A stretch of 11,955 bases of DNA, taken from Pseudomonadota bacterium (GTDB taxonomy: Bacteria > Pseudomonadota > Alphaproteobacteria > Azospirillales > Azospirillaceae). A program made the translations under genes and the position numbers. Positions within the stretch are counted from its first letter, which is position 1. The number at the start of each line of letters is the position of its first letter. The stretch is from contig JAEZPL010000680.1 in NCBI GenBank assembly GCA_023413605.1, forward strand, positions 1-11,955. The letters run 5' to 3'. The notes under the pieces were generated by a model. That model was not told the DNA's origin and made no database searches. It was given only the letters and a program-made list of their open reading frames with translations. Positions 1-6,544 of the stretch are shown one piece after another.

Positions 1-1
1 G

Positions 2-274
2 GCCTGGGTCGAAGGTGGCGTCACCCGGTCCATTACCGACTGGGCGCGGCGGAAGGACCACGGCCACTGGCTGGTGGCGCTGGGTTACGACGACATGGCG
101 TTCTATTTCGAGGATCCGGCGATCTTCGGCATCGGCGCCATCCGTCGCGACGTGATGCCGTTCCGCTGGCACGATTACGACGCCGGCGGTAATCGGTTGG
201 AGCATGTCGGCATCGTGGTGGAGGGGCCGAGCCCCGGCCGCTATGACCCGTCCATCGCGGTGCCGATCAACTGA
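2..274 (+). CDS. C39-like (papain-fold) cysteine peptidase, 3' end only
   Basis: This is the C-terminal 90 residues of a protein whose start lies before the window; the reading frame is open from base 2 to a TGA at 272-274. The visible part contains GHWLVALGYDD (H22), then FEDP (D38), and later PFRWHDYD. This is the layout of the C-terminal half of peptidase C39-like domains, where a His in a G-H-W/Y-hydrophobic-G-Y strand and an Asp before a Pro complete a Cys-His-Asp/Asn site. The catalytic Cys would be upstream, out of sight, so activity cannot be confirmed. Family members cleave leader peptides or other peptides; the substrate here is unknown. An internal GTG at 74 gives a shorter frame but would cut the domain, so it is not the start. 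No convincing terminator follows it. Confidence 0.7.
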   Translation, partial: AWVEGGVTRSITDWARRKDHGHWLVALGYDDMAFYFEDPAIFGIGAIRRDVMPFRWHDYDAGGNRLEHVGIVVEGPSPGRYDPSIAVPIN

Positions 275-291
275 TCGGACGCCCCCCTCCG

Positions 292-331
292 TGGAAATAA
301 TAATCATATAACCAATATTATGGAAAATAAG
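292..331 (+). promoter_or_regulatory. AT-rich intergenic patch, possible promoter/operator for the LprI-like gene
   Basis: These 40 bases are about 20% GC in an otherwise strongly GC-rich window. They carry a near direct repeat, TGGAAATAA (292-300) and TGGAAAATAA (321-330), 29 bases apart, and an all-AT inverted repeat ATAATA (297-302) / TATTAT (316-321). TATTAT matches a sigma70 -10 box at five of six positions, but no good -35 is seen at the right spacing. It lies about 100 bases before the preferred start at 433. A promoter or regulator-binding role is inferred from composition and position only. Confidence 0.35.
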
Positions 332-420
332 CCACGGGAATGGAGCAGGGCGCTTTTCCATCCCTTTCGGCGCCCCGTGCGATGGATTATCGTCGCGCCC
401 TCGCTTTTGCCATCCCAATG

Positions 421-425
421 AAGGC
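421..425 (+). promoter_or_regulatory. Ribosome binding site deciding the LprI-like start
   Basis: GAAGG sits 7 bases before the ATG at 433. The other in-frame ATGs (340, 382, 418) lack comparable Shine-Dalgarno spacing, and starting at 433 leaves a normal signal peptide. Confidence 0.5.
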
Positions 426-432
426 TTTTCGA

Positions 433-1608
433 ATGGCTCGTTCCTCGTGGTATCTCGGCCCGGCGCTTGCGTTCTGCCTGCTGCCGATCCCCGCGGGTGC
501 GCAGATGCCCGACTGTGCCAAGGCGGCGACGCCGGCGGACCGGACGGTGTGTTCCAACGCCGACCTGAAGGTCGCGGCCGAGGATGTGGCGACCACGCTT
601 CGTGGCGTTCTGGAAAACACGGCCTCTGCGGACCGTGACGCCGTGCAGCGGACCCAACAGGCGTTCCAGGCTGAACGGGACCGTGCCTGCGCCGACAAGG
701 CGTCCGTTGCAGCCTGCCAGAAGCTATACGAGAAGCGCGTCGCCGAATTGACGGAACAGAACAAGGCCGCGCAGAAGAAGCTGAGCACCGTCGTCGCGGG
801 CATCCCCAAGGACCCGAAGGGCGCTGCCGCGACCCTTCAGCGCTATGACGGCGCGTTGGCGAAGGCCTGGCTCGTGTACCTGTACCACAGCGGCACCGTG
901 CCTGTGGCCGACAAGGAGGATACGGTCCGCAAGCTGACCGCCTGGGTTATCGAAAAAGGCCTGCCCAATGACCCCTATCTCCTGGAAGAAATGAAGAATC
1001 TCGGCGATGTGGCGAGCGCGCCGACGGCGACGATGCTGCTGTTCCTGCGCCACGTGATGTCCACGACGGAGATGGACGCCCCCTGCTTCCTGTTCACCAA
1101 GCATGGCCAGCCGGCCTTCGAGGCATTCGGTGCCTTCTGGGGCAATTCCCGCGACGAAACGCCGGGCCTGTGCAAGCCGCCGTCCTCCATCTTCGACCTG
1201 CCGGAATGGAAGAAGGTCGCCGCTCATATGGAACCGGCCGTTGAGCCGGCGCTGGAGGAGCGCGGCAGCATCCGTCACGGTTACGAGCGGCAGTTCGAGG
1301 TCGACGACCTCCAGGCATCCATGGTGCCGAGCACGCTTTTGGAAGCGCCGCAGTCCATCGAGGCCAAAAGGACGGCTGAGCATCGCCAGAAGGCCGTCGC
1401 CGCCTTCCGAGGCTGGAAGGACTTCGACCTGTGGCCGGAAGCGGAATACAAGGCCACGACCAGCGCCCTGCCCTCCGCACTCGCCGCGACCGCGAAGATC
1501 TACCGGGAAAAGTTCGGGTTGCTGCCGCAGGTGGCCGATCAGGCGGCCAAGGCTGCCGGCGACCGTTTCATCGCCAGCCGGATCGGCCTGATCATGCCGG
1601 ACGATTAA
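433..1608 (+). CDS. Secreted protein with LprI/DUF1311-like N-terminal domain and a long unassigned C-terminal region
   Basis: The frame is open from an ATG at 340, but I choose ATG 433 (391 aa). It has a GAAGG box in front and gives a clean signal peptide: hydrophobic LGPALAFCLLP, then AGA^Q at about residues 21-23. The mature N-terminus has four cysteines (about 28, 40, 86, 95) in the pattern C-A-K-A-x-T-P-x-D-R-x-V-C, then Q-x-x-F-x-x-E-R-D-R-x-C and C-x-x-x-Y-x-x-R. This is the LprI/DUF1311 pattern, named for a mycobacterial lysozyme inhibitor. Residues of roughly 115-391 form a mostly helical-looking stretch that I cannot assign; it has two further cysteines (DAPCF and GLCKPP) that could pair. 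Most family members are small, so the extension is notable. Location is probably periplasmic. Lysozyme inhibition is only a family-level suggestion. The gene converges on the minus-strand operon. Confidence 0.72.
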   Translation: MARSSWYLGPALAFCLLPIPAGAQMPDCAKAATPADRTVCSNADLKVAAEDVATTLRGVLENTASADRDAVQRTQQAFQAERDRACADKASVAACQKLYEKRVAELTEQNKAAQKKLSTVVAGIPKDPKGAAATLQRYDGALAKAWLVYLYHSGTVPVADKEDTVRKLTAWVIEKGLPNDPYLLEEMKNLGDVASAPTATMLLFLRHVMSTTEMDAPCFLFTKHGQPAFEAFGAFWGNSRDETPGLCKPPSSIFDLPEWKKVAAHMEPAVEPALEERGSIRHGYERQFEVDDLQASMVPSTLLEAPQSIEAKRTAEHRQKAVAAFRGWKDFDLWPEAEYKATTSALPSALAATAKIYREKFGLLPQVADQAAKAAGDRFIASRIGLIMPDD

Positions 1609-1609
1609 A

Positions 1610-1627
1610 ATGCGCCCGACGGCGCAT
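1610..1627 (-). terminator. Intrinsic terminator of the minus-strand operon, shared by convergent genes
   Basis: A perfect 7-bp stem ATGCGCC (1610-1616) / GGCGCAT (1621-1627) closes a 4-base loop. Read on the minus strand it is followed by TTTAA, the T-run partly within the stem edge, so it best serves the operon ending with the MBL gene. On the plus strand no T-run follows. The right arm shares its last base with the MBL stop codon, and the left arm begins two bases after the LprI-like stop. Confidence 0.6.
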
Positions 1628-2436
1628 CACATGGTGATGACGAGCCCGTCGTAGGCGGGCTCGACACCATCCGGCAGCAGCGCACGGACGGTGTCGTAAT
1701 CCATGGTCTGGTCCATGTGGGTCAGATAGGCCCGCTTGGGCTTGACCCGGGCGATCCATTCCAGGGTCAATGCGAGATGGGCGTGGACCGGGTGCGGCGG
1801 CTCAATCCGGCTGCAATCCACCACCCAGACCTCGACGCCGTCCAGCGCCGCGAAGGCATCCTCGCCCAGCCGCACAACGTCGGTCGAATAAGCAAACTTA
1901 TCAATGCGGTAGCCGACAGTCTTCGAGTAGCCGTGGTCCTGCTCGAACGCCACCACGGGCAGGCCGCGCACCGCAAAGGCCCCCTCCACCGGATGCGCGT
2001 CGAGGACGGGCCGGTAGTAGGGATCGCCGGGACGCAGCGGTTCGAAGCAATAGTCGAACCGCATCTTCAACTCCGTCAGATGCTCCGCGAAGCCATAGGC
2101 GGCGATCGGCGCCTGCATCATGCGGCACAGTTCGCGCAGTTCGTCGATGCCGTGGGTGTGGTCGGCGTGCGAATGGGTCCACAGCACGGCGTCGAGCCGG
2201 CGAATGTCGGTGTCCAGAATCTGCTGGCGCAGATCGGGGGACGTGTCGATCAAAATACTGATGGGGCCGCCCTGCCCCACCCCGTCATGCTCCACCCCGT
2301 CATGCTCCACCAGGACCGAGGGCCGGAACCGCCGATTCCTGGGGTTGTTCGGGTCACAATTGCCCCAGCCCTGGCCGATCACGGGAACCCCGCGTGACCC
2401 GCCGCAGCCGAGAACGGTGACCCGCATCGACGTCAT
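1627..2436 (-). CDS. MBL-fold metallo-hydrolase, PhnP-like (COG1235 type)
   Basis: This 269-aa protein is a metallo-beta-lactamase-fold hydrolase. The metal motif THSHADH is at 87-93, with later ligand candidates H168 (EQDHGYS), D186 (YSTD) and H240 (LTHMD). The N-terminal GCGGSRGVPVIG (10-21) and GNCDPNNPRNRR (25-36) are typical of the PhnP-like branch, whose known members are cyclic phosphodiesterases; the substrate here is unknown. The start ATG overlaps the stop of the upstream TatD-family gene by ATGA, which argues for translational coupling and for M1 rather than M4. Residues 44-57 hold a five-residue repeat (EHDGV, EHDGV, then the weaker GQGG) made by a 15-bp tandem duplication in a surface-loop-like segment before strand SILIDTSPD. 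It is the last gene of the operon. A TatD hydrolase followed by an MBL hydrolase is a common alphaproteobacterial pairing. Confidence 0.9.
   Translation of the reverse strand: MTSMRVTVLGCGGSRGVPVIGQGWGNCDPNNPRNRRFRPSVLVEHDGVEHDGVGQGGPISILIDTSPDLRQQILDTDIRRLDAVLWTHSHADHTHGIDELRELCRMMQAPIAAYGFAEHLTELKMRFDYCFEPLRPGDPYYRPVLDAHPVEGAFAVRGLPVVAFEQDHGYSKTVGYRIDKFAYSTDVVRLGEDAFAALDGVEVWVVDCSRIEPPHPVHAHLALTLEWIARVKPKRAYLTHMDQTMDYDTVRALLPDGVEPAYDGLVITM
2266..2310. repeat. 15-bp tandem repeat inside the MBL hydrolase gene (two perfect copies plus one degenerate)
   Basis: CCCGTCATGCTCCAC occurs twice in tandem at 2281-2295 and 2296-2310. The preceding 15 bases (2266-2280) match it at 11 of 15 positions. 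The unit is a multiple of three, so each copy adds five residues without breaking the frame. Confidence 0.9.
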
Positions 2437-3230
2437 GCGGCGGCCTGCCGTGCGGGGTCGGCGCGGTCGAACAGGCGGAAGAAATTGGCGGTCGTGATGC
2501 GCGCCAGTTCGGCGGCGTCCACGCCCTTCACCTCGGCCACGCAGGCGGCGGTGTGGGCGACGTAGGCCGGTTCGTTGCGCTTGCCGCGGAACGGCACTGG
2601 CGCGAGGTACGGCGCGTCGGTCTCGACCAGGATGCGGTCCAGCGGCACGTCGCGGACGATGGCGCGCAGGTCTTCCGATTTCTTGAAGGTGACGATGCCC
2701 GACAGCGACAGCGAAAAGCCGAATTCGATCGCTTCTTCAGCGAGTTGCCGGCCGGAGCTGAAGCAATGCAGCAAGCCCTTCACAGGCTGCCCGGCCGCTT
2801 CCTCCTTGACGATGCGCATGGTGTCGTCATCGGCGTCGCGGGTGTGGATGATCAGCGGCAGACCGGTTTCCAAGCTGGCCCGGATGTGCCGGCGGAAGCA
2901 GTCCTGCTGAACGTCGCGCGGGCTCTTGTCGTAGAAGTAATCGAGCCCCGTCTCGCCGAGGCCGATCACCTTCGGGTGCTTCGACAGGTCGACGAGCCGC
3001 TCGACCGTCACGCCCTCGATTTCCTCGGCCGCCTGGTGCGGATGGACGCCCAGCGAGCACAGCACGTCGTCGTACCGCTCCGCCACCGCCAGGATGCGGT
3101 CGAACCGGGACAAGTAGGTGCAGATGGTGACCATCCGCCCCACCCCAGCCTGCCGGGCGCGGTCGACGACCGCGTCCAGTTCTTCGGCGAAGTCGGGGAA
3201 ATCGAGATGGCAGTGACTATCAACCAGCAT
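2433..3230 (-). CDS. TatD-family metal-dependent hydrolase (YcfH-like)
   Basis: This 265-aa protein has the usual family length and a full set of TIM-barrel metal ligands: H6 and H8 (SHCHLD), E93 (GLGETGLDY), H129 (IIHTRDA), H155 (LLHCFSSG) and D205 (VETDAPYL). TatD proteins are cytoplasmic metal-dependent deoxyribonucleases implicated in DNA repair and quality control; exact substrates vary by paralog. In E. coli the paralog ycfH sits next to holB, so position next to metG/holB supports a YcfH-type identity. The start ATG lies 6 bases after the metG stop, with AAGAG in the metG end as ribosome binding site. Its TGA overlaps the next start (ATGA). Confidence 0.93.
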   Translation of the reverse strand: MLVDSHCHLDFPDFAEELDAVVDRARQAGVGRMVTICTYLSRFDRILAVAERYDDVLCSLGVHPHQAAEEIEGVTVERLVDLSKHPKVIGLGETGLDYFYDKSPRDVQQDCFRRHIRASLETGLPLIIHTRDADDDTMRIVKEEAAGQPVKGLLHCFSSGRQLAEEAIEFGFSLSLSGIVTFKKSEDLRAIVRDVPLDRILVETDAPYLAPVPFRGKRNEPAYVAHTAACVAEVKGVDAAELARITTANFFRLFDRADPARQAAA

Positions 3231-3236
3231 TGTTTC

Positions 3237-4787
3237 TCAGCTCTTGGCTTCTTCCACATAGCGCGGGAACACGCCCTGCGGCGCCGGCAGCGGCGTACCG
3301 CCGACCAGCGCCCCGCTCGGCCCCAGACGGTCGAACCCGCGGGCCTCCGGACCCTGCGCCAACTGGTCCAGGATCTTGGCGGAGGCGTCCGGCATGATCG
3401 GCTGGGTCAGGATGGCGAGATGGCGGATGGTCTCAGCCAGCACATAGAGGACGGTTCCCATCCGCGCCGGGTCGGTTTTCTTCAGCGCCCAGGGGGCCTG
3501 CTCGTCCACATAGCGGTTGGCGTCGCCGATGACGGCCCAGATCGCATCCAGCGCCTTGTGGAAGGCCTGCGCGCCGAACTCCGCCCGGACGATGGGCAGC
3601 AGGTTGTAAGCGGCGCCCAGGAGAGCGTTGTCGGCCTCGGTGAACGAACCCGGCTGCGGCACGGCGGCCCCGCAGTTCTTGCCGATCATCGACAGCGAGC
3701 GCTGGACGAGGTTCCCGTAGTCGTTGGCGAGATTGCCGTTGATCCGCTGAACCATCTGCTTGTGCGAGAAGTCGCCGTCGTTGCCGAACGGCACCTCGCG
3801 CAGCAGGAAGTAGCGGGTCTGGTCGAGGCCGTAGGTGTTCACCAGCGTTTCCGGCGCGATGACGTTGCCCAGTGACTTCGACATCTTCTGGCCTTCGATG
3901 GTCCACCAGCCGTGCGCGAAGACGCGCTGCGGCGGGGCGAGGTTCGCGGCCATCAGGAAGGCCGGCCAGTAGACGGCGTGGAAGCGCAGGATGTCCTTGC
4001 CGACCATGTGCAGGTTGGCCGGCCAGTACTTGGCATACTCACCGCTCTCGTCCGGGAAGCCGACCGCGGTGATGTAGTTCGCGAGCGCGTCCAGCCACAC
4101 ATACATGATGTGGTCGGAATTGCCCGGCACCGGGATGCCCCACTTGAAGGTCGTGCGGCTGACCGACAGGTCCTTCAGGCCCGACTTGACGAAGGCAACG
4201 ACCTCGTTGCGCTTGCCGGCCGGGGCGATGAAGTCCGGGTTCTTCTCGTAGAACTCCAGCAGGCGGTCCTGCCAGGCGGACAGGCGGAAGAAGTAGGACG
4301 GCTCCTCCACCCACTCGCACTCGGCGCCGGTCGGGGCGATCTTCTTGCCGGTCGGCGAGGTCGTCAGTTCATCCTCGCCGTAGAAGGCCTCGTCGCGCAC
4401 GGAGTACCAGCCGGCGTAGGAACCGAGATAGATCTCCCCGGCGGCCTCCAGCCGTCGCCACAGTTCCTGCACGGACTTGATGTGCCGCGGCTCGGTCGTG
4501 CGGATGAAATCGTCGTTGGAATAGTTCATCAGCGACACGAGATCGCGGAAGTTTTTCGACACGCGGTCGGTGAACTCCTGGGGCGGGATGCCGGCGTTCA
4601 TGGCCGACTTCTCCACCTTCTGGCCGTGCTCGTCCGTGCCGGTGAGGAACTTCACGTCATAACCGTCCAGCCGCATGAAGCGGGCCAGCACGTCGCAGGC
4701 GAGCGTGGTGTACGCGTGCCCGATGTGCGGCACGTCGTTCACATAGTAGATCGGAGTCGTCAGGTAATAGGTCTTCGACCCGGTCAT
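3237..4787 (-). CDS. metG: Methionyl-tRNA synthetase, short form
   Basis: MetRS charges tRNA-Met and initiator tRNA with methionine. The class I signatures are clear: HIGH at 21-24 and KMSKS at 301-305, with TGTDEHGQK at 50-57 and MYVWLDALANY at 228-238. The frame runs open upstream to 4973, but that segment overlaps the holB end and is not family-like. ATG 4787 (MTGSKTYYLT) is the usual MetRS beginning and has GGGAGAG at 4796-4802, 8 bases before it. The resulting length is 516 aa, typical of the short form: it ends at FPRYVEEAKS and lacks the C-terminal tRNA-binding domain found in E. coli MetG. The connective-peptide region (about 120-165) has no paired cysteines, so the zinc knuckle appears absent. 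It follows holB by a 68-base gap and precedes the TatD gene by 6 bases. Confidence 0.96.
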   Translation of the reverse strand: MTGSKTYYLTTPIYYVNDVPHIGHAYTTLACDVLARFMRLDGYDVKFLTGTDEHGQKVEKSAMNAGIPPQEFTDRVSKNFRDLVSLMNYSNDDFIRTTEPRHIKSVQELWRRLEAAGEIYLGSYAGWYSVRDEAFYGEDELTTSPTGKKIAPTGAECEWVEEPSYFFRLSAWQDRLLEFYEKNPDFIAPAGKRNEVVAFVKSGLKDLSVSRTTFKWGIPVPGNSDHIMYVWLDALANYITAVGFPDESGEYAKYWPANLHMVGKDILRFHAVYWPAFLMAANLAPPQRVFAHGWWTIEGQKMSKSLGNVIAPETLVNTYGLDQTRYFLLREVPFGNDGDFSHKQMVQRINGNLANDYGNLVQRSLSMIGKNCGAAVPQPGSFTEADNALLGAAYNLLPIVRAEFGAQAFHKALDAIWAVIGDANRYVDEQAPWALKKTDPARMGTVLYVLAETIRHLAILTQPIMPDASAKILDQLAQGPEARGFDRLGPSGALVGGTPLPAPQGVFPRYVEEAKS

Positions 4788-4855
4788 GTCAGGTGCTCTC
4801 CCGAGAGTTCGCCGGCCCGGCCAGACGCCGGTACGGATAGGCGTGTCGTTGTCGA

Positions 4856-5974
4856 TCAAGTAGCAGCCGCTTCGAGCGTCGCCAAGGCGTTCAGAACCAC
4901 CTGTTTGCGGTCCAGGTTGGCGGATTCCGCACGAGCGAAAAGGCGTTGAACCTTTTCCCACACCTCCACCCAACGTTCAAGGCCGCGGGCGTTGGCCAGC
5001 CGGGTCATCAGCGCGGCCTCCCCCGGTACGACCTCCGCCGGCCAGGCACCGCGGGCCAGCGAGCGGGCGAAGCGGGCAAGCCACCAGACCAGAAGGTCGG
5101 TCGCCGTCTCGTACAGGCCCTCGTCCTGCTTGCGGGTCAGCTTGTCGCCGAACGCATGGGCGGCGGCGATGTCCAGCCGCGGCAACGTGCCGAGCAGACC
5201 GATCAGCTCCCGGTAAAGGTCCAATCCCCCGGCATCGGCCAGATCGATGGCGCGGCCGATGCTGCCTTCCGACAGGCGCGCAAGCGCCGCGCGGTCTTCA
5301 AAGCCCAGCTCAGAGCGATGCTGAACCAACAGGTTGAGCACCGTTTCCTCAGGCAGAGGATTAAGGTTCAGCTTGCGACAGCGGGACCGGATGGTCGGCA
5401 GCATGCCGCCAGGATTGTCGCTGACCAGCAGCAGGAGGGCACCGGGCGGCGGCTCCTCAAGAATCTTAAGAATAGCGTTCAAGCCACTGAGATTCATGCG
5501 ATCCGCGCCGTCGATCACGGCGACACGCCAGCCGCCTTCGGCCGAGGTCTTGCGCAGGAAGGGGCCGATCTTGCGGACATCGTCCACGGCGATGTCGCGC
5601 TTCAGCCGGTCGCGCTTTTCGTCCCGCTGCCGCTCCACGGTCAGCAGGTCGGCGTGGCCGCCGGACGCCACGCGGCGGAAGACTGGGTGCTCAGGGGAAA
5701 GGGCGAGGCTGCGCGGCGGCTCCGGTGTACCGAACAGGCTGGATTCGGCCTGTCCCTGCCCTTGCGCCAGCACGAAACGCGCAAAGCGGAAAGCCAGCGT
5801 CGCCTTGCCGATGCCCGGCGGCCCCCCGATCAGCCACGCGTGCGGCAACCGGCCGGAGTTCCAGGCTTCCAGCAGCAGGTGCTCGGCCTCGTCATGGCCG
5901 GTCAGGGCGGGGTTTCGGCGCGGCGTGAGGGTGTCTTCCTCGACCACCGGTTCGGGTGCGCGGGCGCGACTCAC
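4856..5974 (-). CDS. holB: DNA polymerase III subunit delta' (clamp loader)
   Basis: Delta' is a fixed AAA+ subunit of the clamp loader that places the sliding clamp on DNA. The 372-aa protein has a P-loop-like GGPPGIGKAT (50-59), a Walker B-like VAVIDGADRMN (151-161), ILKILEEPPPG (168-178), sensor-1 region LLLVSDNPGG (181-190) and the SRC motif (197-199). The four zinc-binding cysteines found between these motifs in E. coli delta' are missing; instead residues 75-135 hold HPVFRRVASGGHADLL and a basic RDEKRDRLKRD stretch, as I recall for alphaproteobacterial HolB. The only plausible start is GTG 5974: the frame is stopped at 5999-6001, no ATG lies between, and AAAAGG at 5984-5989 is well spaced. 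The C-terminal third is the helical collar domain. Its usual neighbour tmk is one gene away, separated by the DUF2147 gene. Confidence 0.93.
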   Translation of the reverse strand: MSRARAPEPVVEEDTLTPRRNPALTGHDEAEHLLLEAWNSGRLPHAWLIGGPPGIGKATLAFRFARFVLAQGQGQAESSLFGTPEPPRSLALSPEHPVFRRVASGGHADLLTVERQRDEKRDRLKRDIAVDDVRKIGPFLRKTSAEGGWRVAVIDGADRMNLSGLNAILKILEEPPPGALLLLVSDNPGGMLPTIRSRCRKLNLNPLPEETVLNLLVQHRSELGFEDRAALARLSEGSIGRAIDLADAGGLDLYRELIGLLGTLPRLDIAAAHAFGDKLTRKQDEGLYETATDLLVWWLARFARSLARGAWPAEVVPGEAALMTRLANARGLERWVEVWEKVQRLFARAESANLDRKQVVLNALATLEAAAT

Positions 5975-6022
5975 CTCAGCAAACCTTTTCGATGAACGTC
6001 AAATCCTGCCGCACAGTGGCCT

Positions 6023-6038
6023 ATCCGGATCACCGGGT
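6023..6038. repeat. REP-like palindrome in the gap between the DUF2147 gene and holB
   Basis: In the 87-base gap there is the perfect 8-bp palindrome ATCCGGAT (6023-6030) and a hairpin ATCCGG / CCGGGT (6023-6028, 6033-6038; one G-U pair) with loop ATCA. Its minus-strand reading includes a GLDPVIR-type phrase, which I recall from frequent intergenic palindromic repeats in alphaproteobacteria. There is only one copy here, so repeat status is unproven. Confidence 0.3.
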
Positions 6039-6061
6039 CCAGCCCTGTTGGTGCGCTTGGC

Positions 6062-6517
6062 TCACCGGCACCGCGCCTGATCGGACGGTGCGCGCGTCCA
6101 TAGCTCAGTACGACCCAGCAGCGGGATGCCCACGTAGCCGCGCAGATCGACACGGTCCTGCCCCGTTGGCGTGATGGTCCCGCTGTAGGTGTTGCCCGAT
6201 TTTGGGTCGTAAACCCAACCGCTTGTCCATCGGCCGCCCTCGCGGCGGAAGCCGCCGACCATGGTCAGGCCGCAGAGGGGGCGGTTGCGCTGCGTGGCGT
6301 CGGGGTTCCGGCTGTCCAGTCCGGCTTCGGGTCCGCTGCGCGTCTCCACGTACCAGACCAACTGGCCGCAAAGGGAGGCACCGCATGGGTACAGCTCGAC
6401 CGCGGCCTGCTGGTCACCGGTGCGCCAGACGCCGAAGGCATTGTCCGGAGCGGCCGCAGCGACTGTCGGAAGAAGCACGGTGAACAGGACGATCCCCAGG
6501 GTGGCTTTGGCGGACAT
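6062..6517 (-). CDS. DUF2147 exported protein
   Basis: The protein is 151 aa from ATG 6517, which has GGGAG at 6524-6528 and starts a normal signal peptide: LGIVLFTVLLPTVAAAA, with likely cleavage near residue 23. The frame extends to 6544 but without a better start. The mature part has the DUF2147 pattern: GVWRTGD, YPCGASLCGQLVW with two cysteines, D-x-x-NPD, RPLCGLTMVGGF, W-x-x-GWVYDPKSGNTYSG, RGYVGIPLLGRTELWTR. The fold is predicted to be lipocalin-like in this family; biochemical function is unknown. It begins 27 bases after the tmk stop and ends 87 bases before holB, on the same strand, so it is probably co-transcribed. Its place inside the usual tmk-holB pair is unexpected. Base composition looks like its neighbours, so there is no clear sign of recent transfer. 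Confidence 0.85.
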   Translation of the reverse strand: MSAKATLGIVLFTVLLPTVAAAAPDNAFGVWRTGDQQAAVELYPCGASLCGQLVWYVETRSGPEAGLDSRNPDATQRNRPLCGLTMVGGFRREGGRWTSGWVYDPKSGNTYSGTITPTGQDRVDLRGYVGIPLLGRTELWTRAPSDQARCR

Positions 6518-6544
6518 GAAGGGCTCCCGAACGCGACATTGCAT

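Noticed and set aside
340..432. Longer N-terminus for the LprI-like protein (ATG 340)
   Set aside because: It would put 31 extra residues before the signal peptide, and the ATG has no spaced Shine-Dalgarno.
2553..3875. Long plus-strand open frame (440 codons) opposite the TatD gene and metG
   Set aside because: It is antisense to two strongly supported genes, crosses their junction and has Arg/Gly/Val-rich composition typical of open antisense frames in high-GC DNA.
4796..4807. Palindrome CTCTCGGGAGAG covering the metG ribosome binding site
   Set aside because: Only four pairs are possible with a usable loop, too weak to claim a translational switch.
3912..4949. Plus-strand open frame opposite metG
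   Set aside because: A mirror frame of metG codons with no recognisable motif; metG motifs on the other strand are unambiguous.
4788..4973. N-terminal extension of MetG
   Set aside because: It overlaps the holB end and does not resemble MetRS; ATG 4787 has a good ribosome site and the family-typical beginning.
4946..5995. Plus-strand open frame opposite holB
   Set aside because: Antisense shadow of holB, without domain signature or ribosome site.
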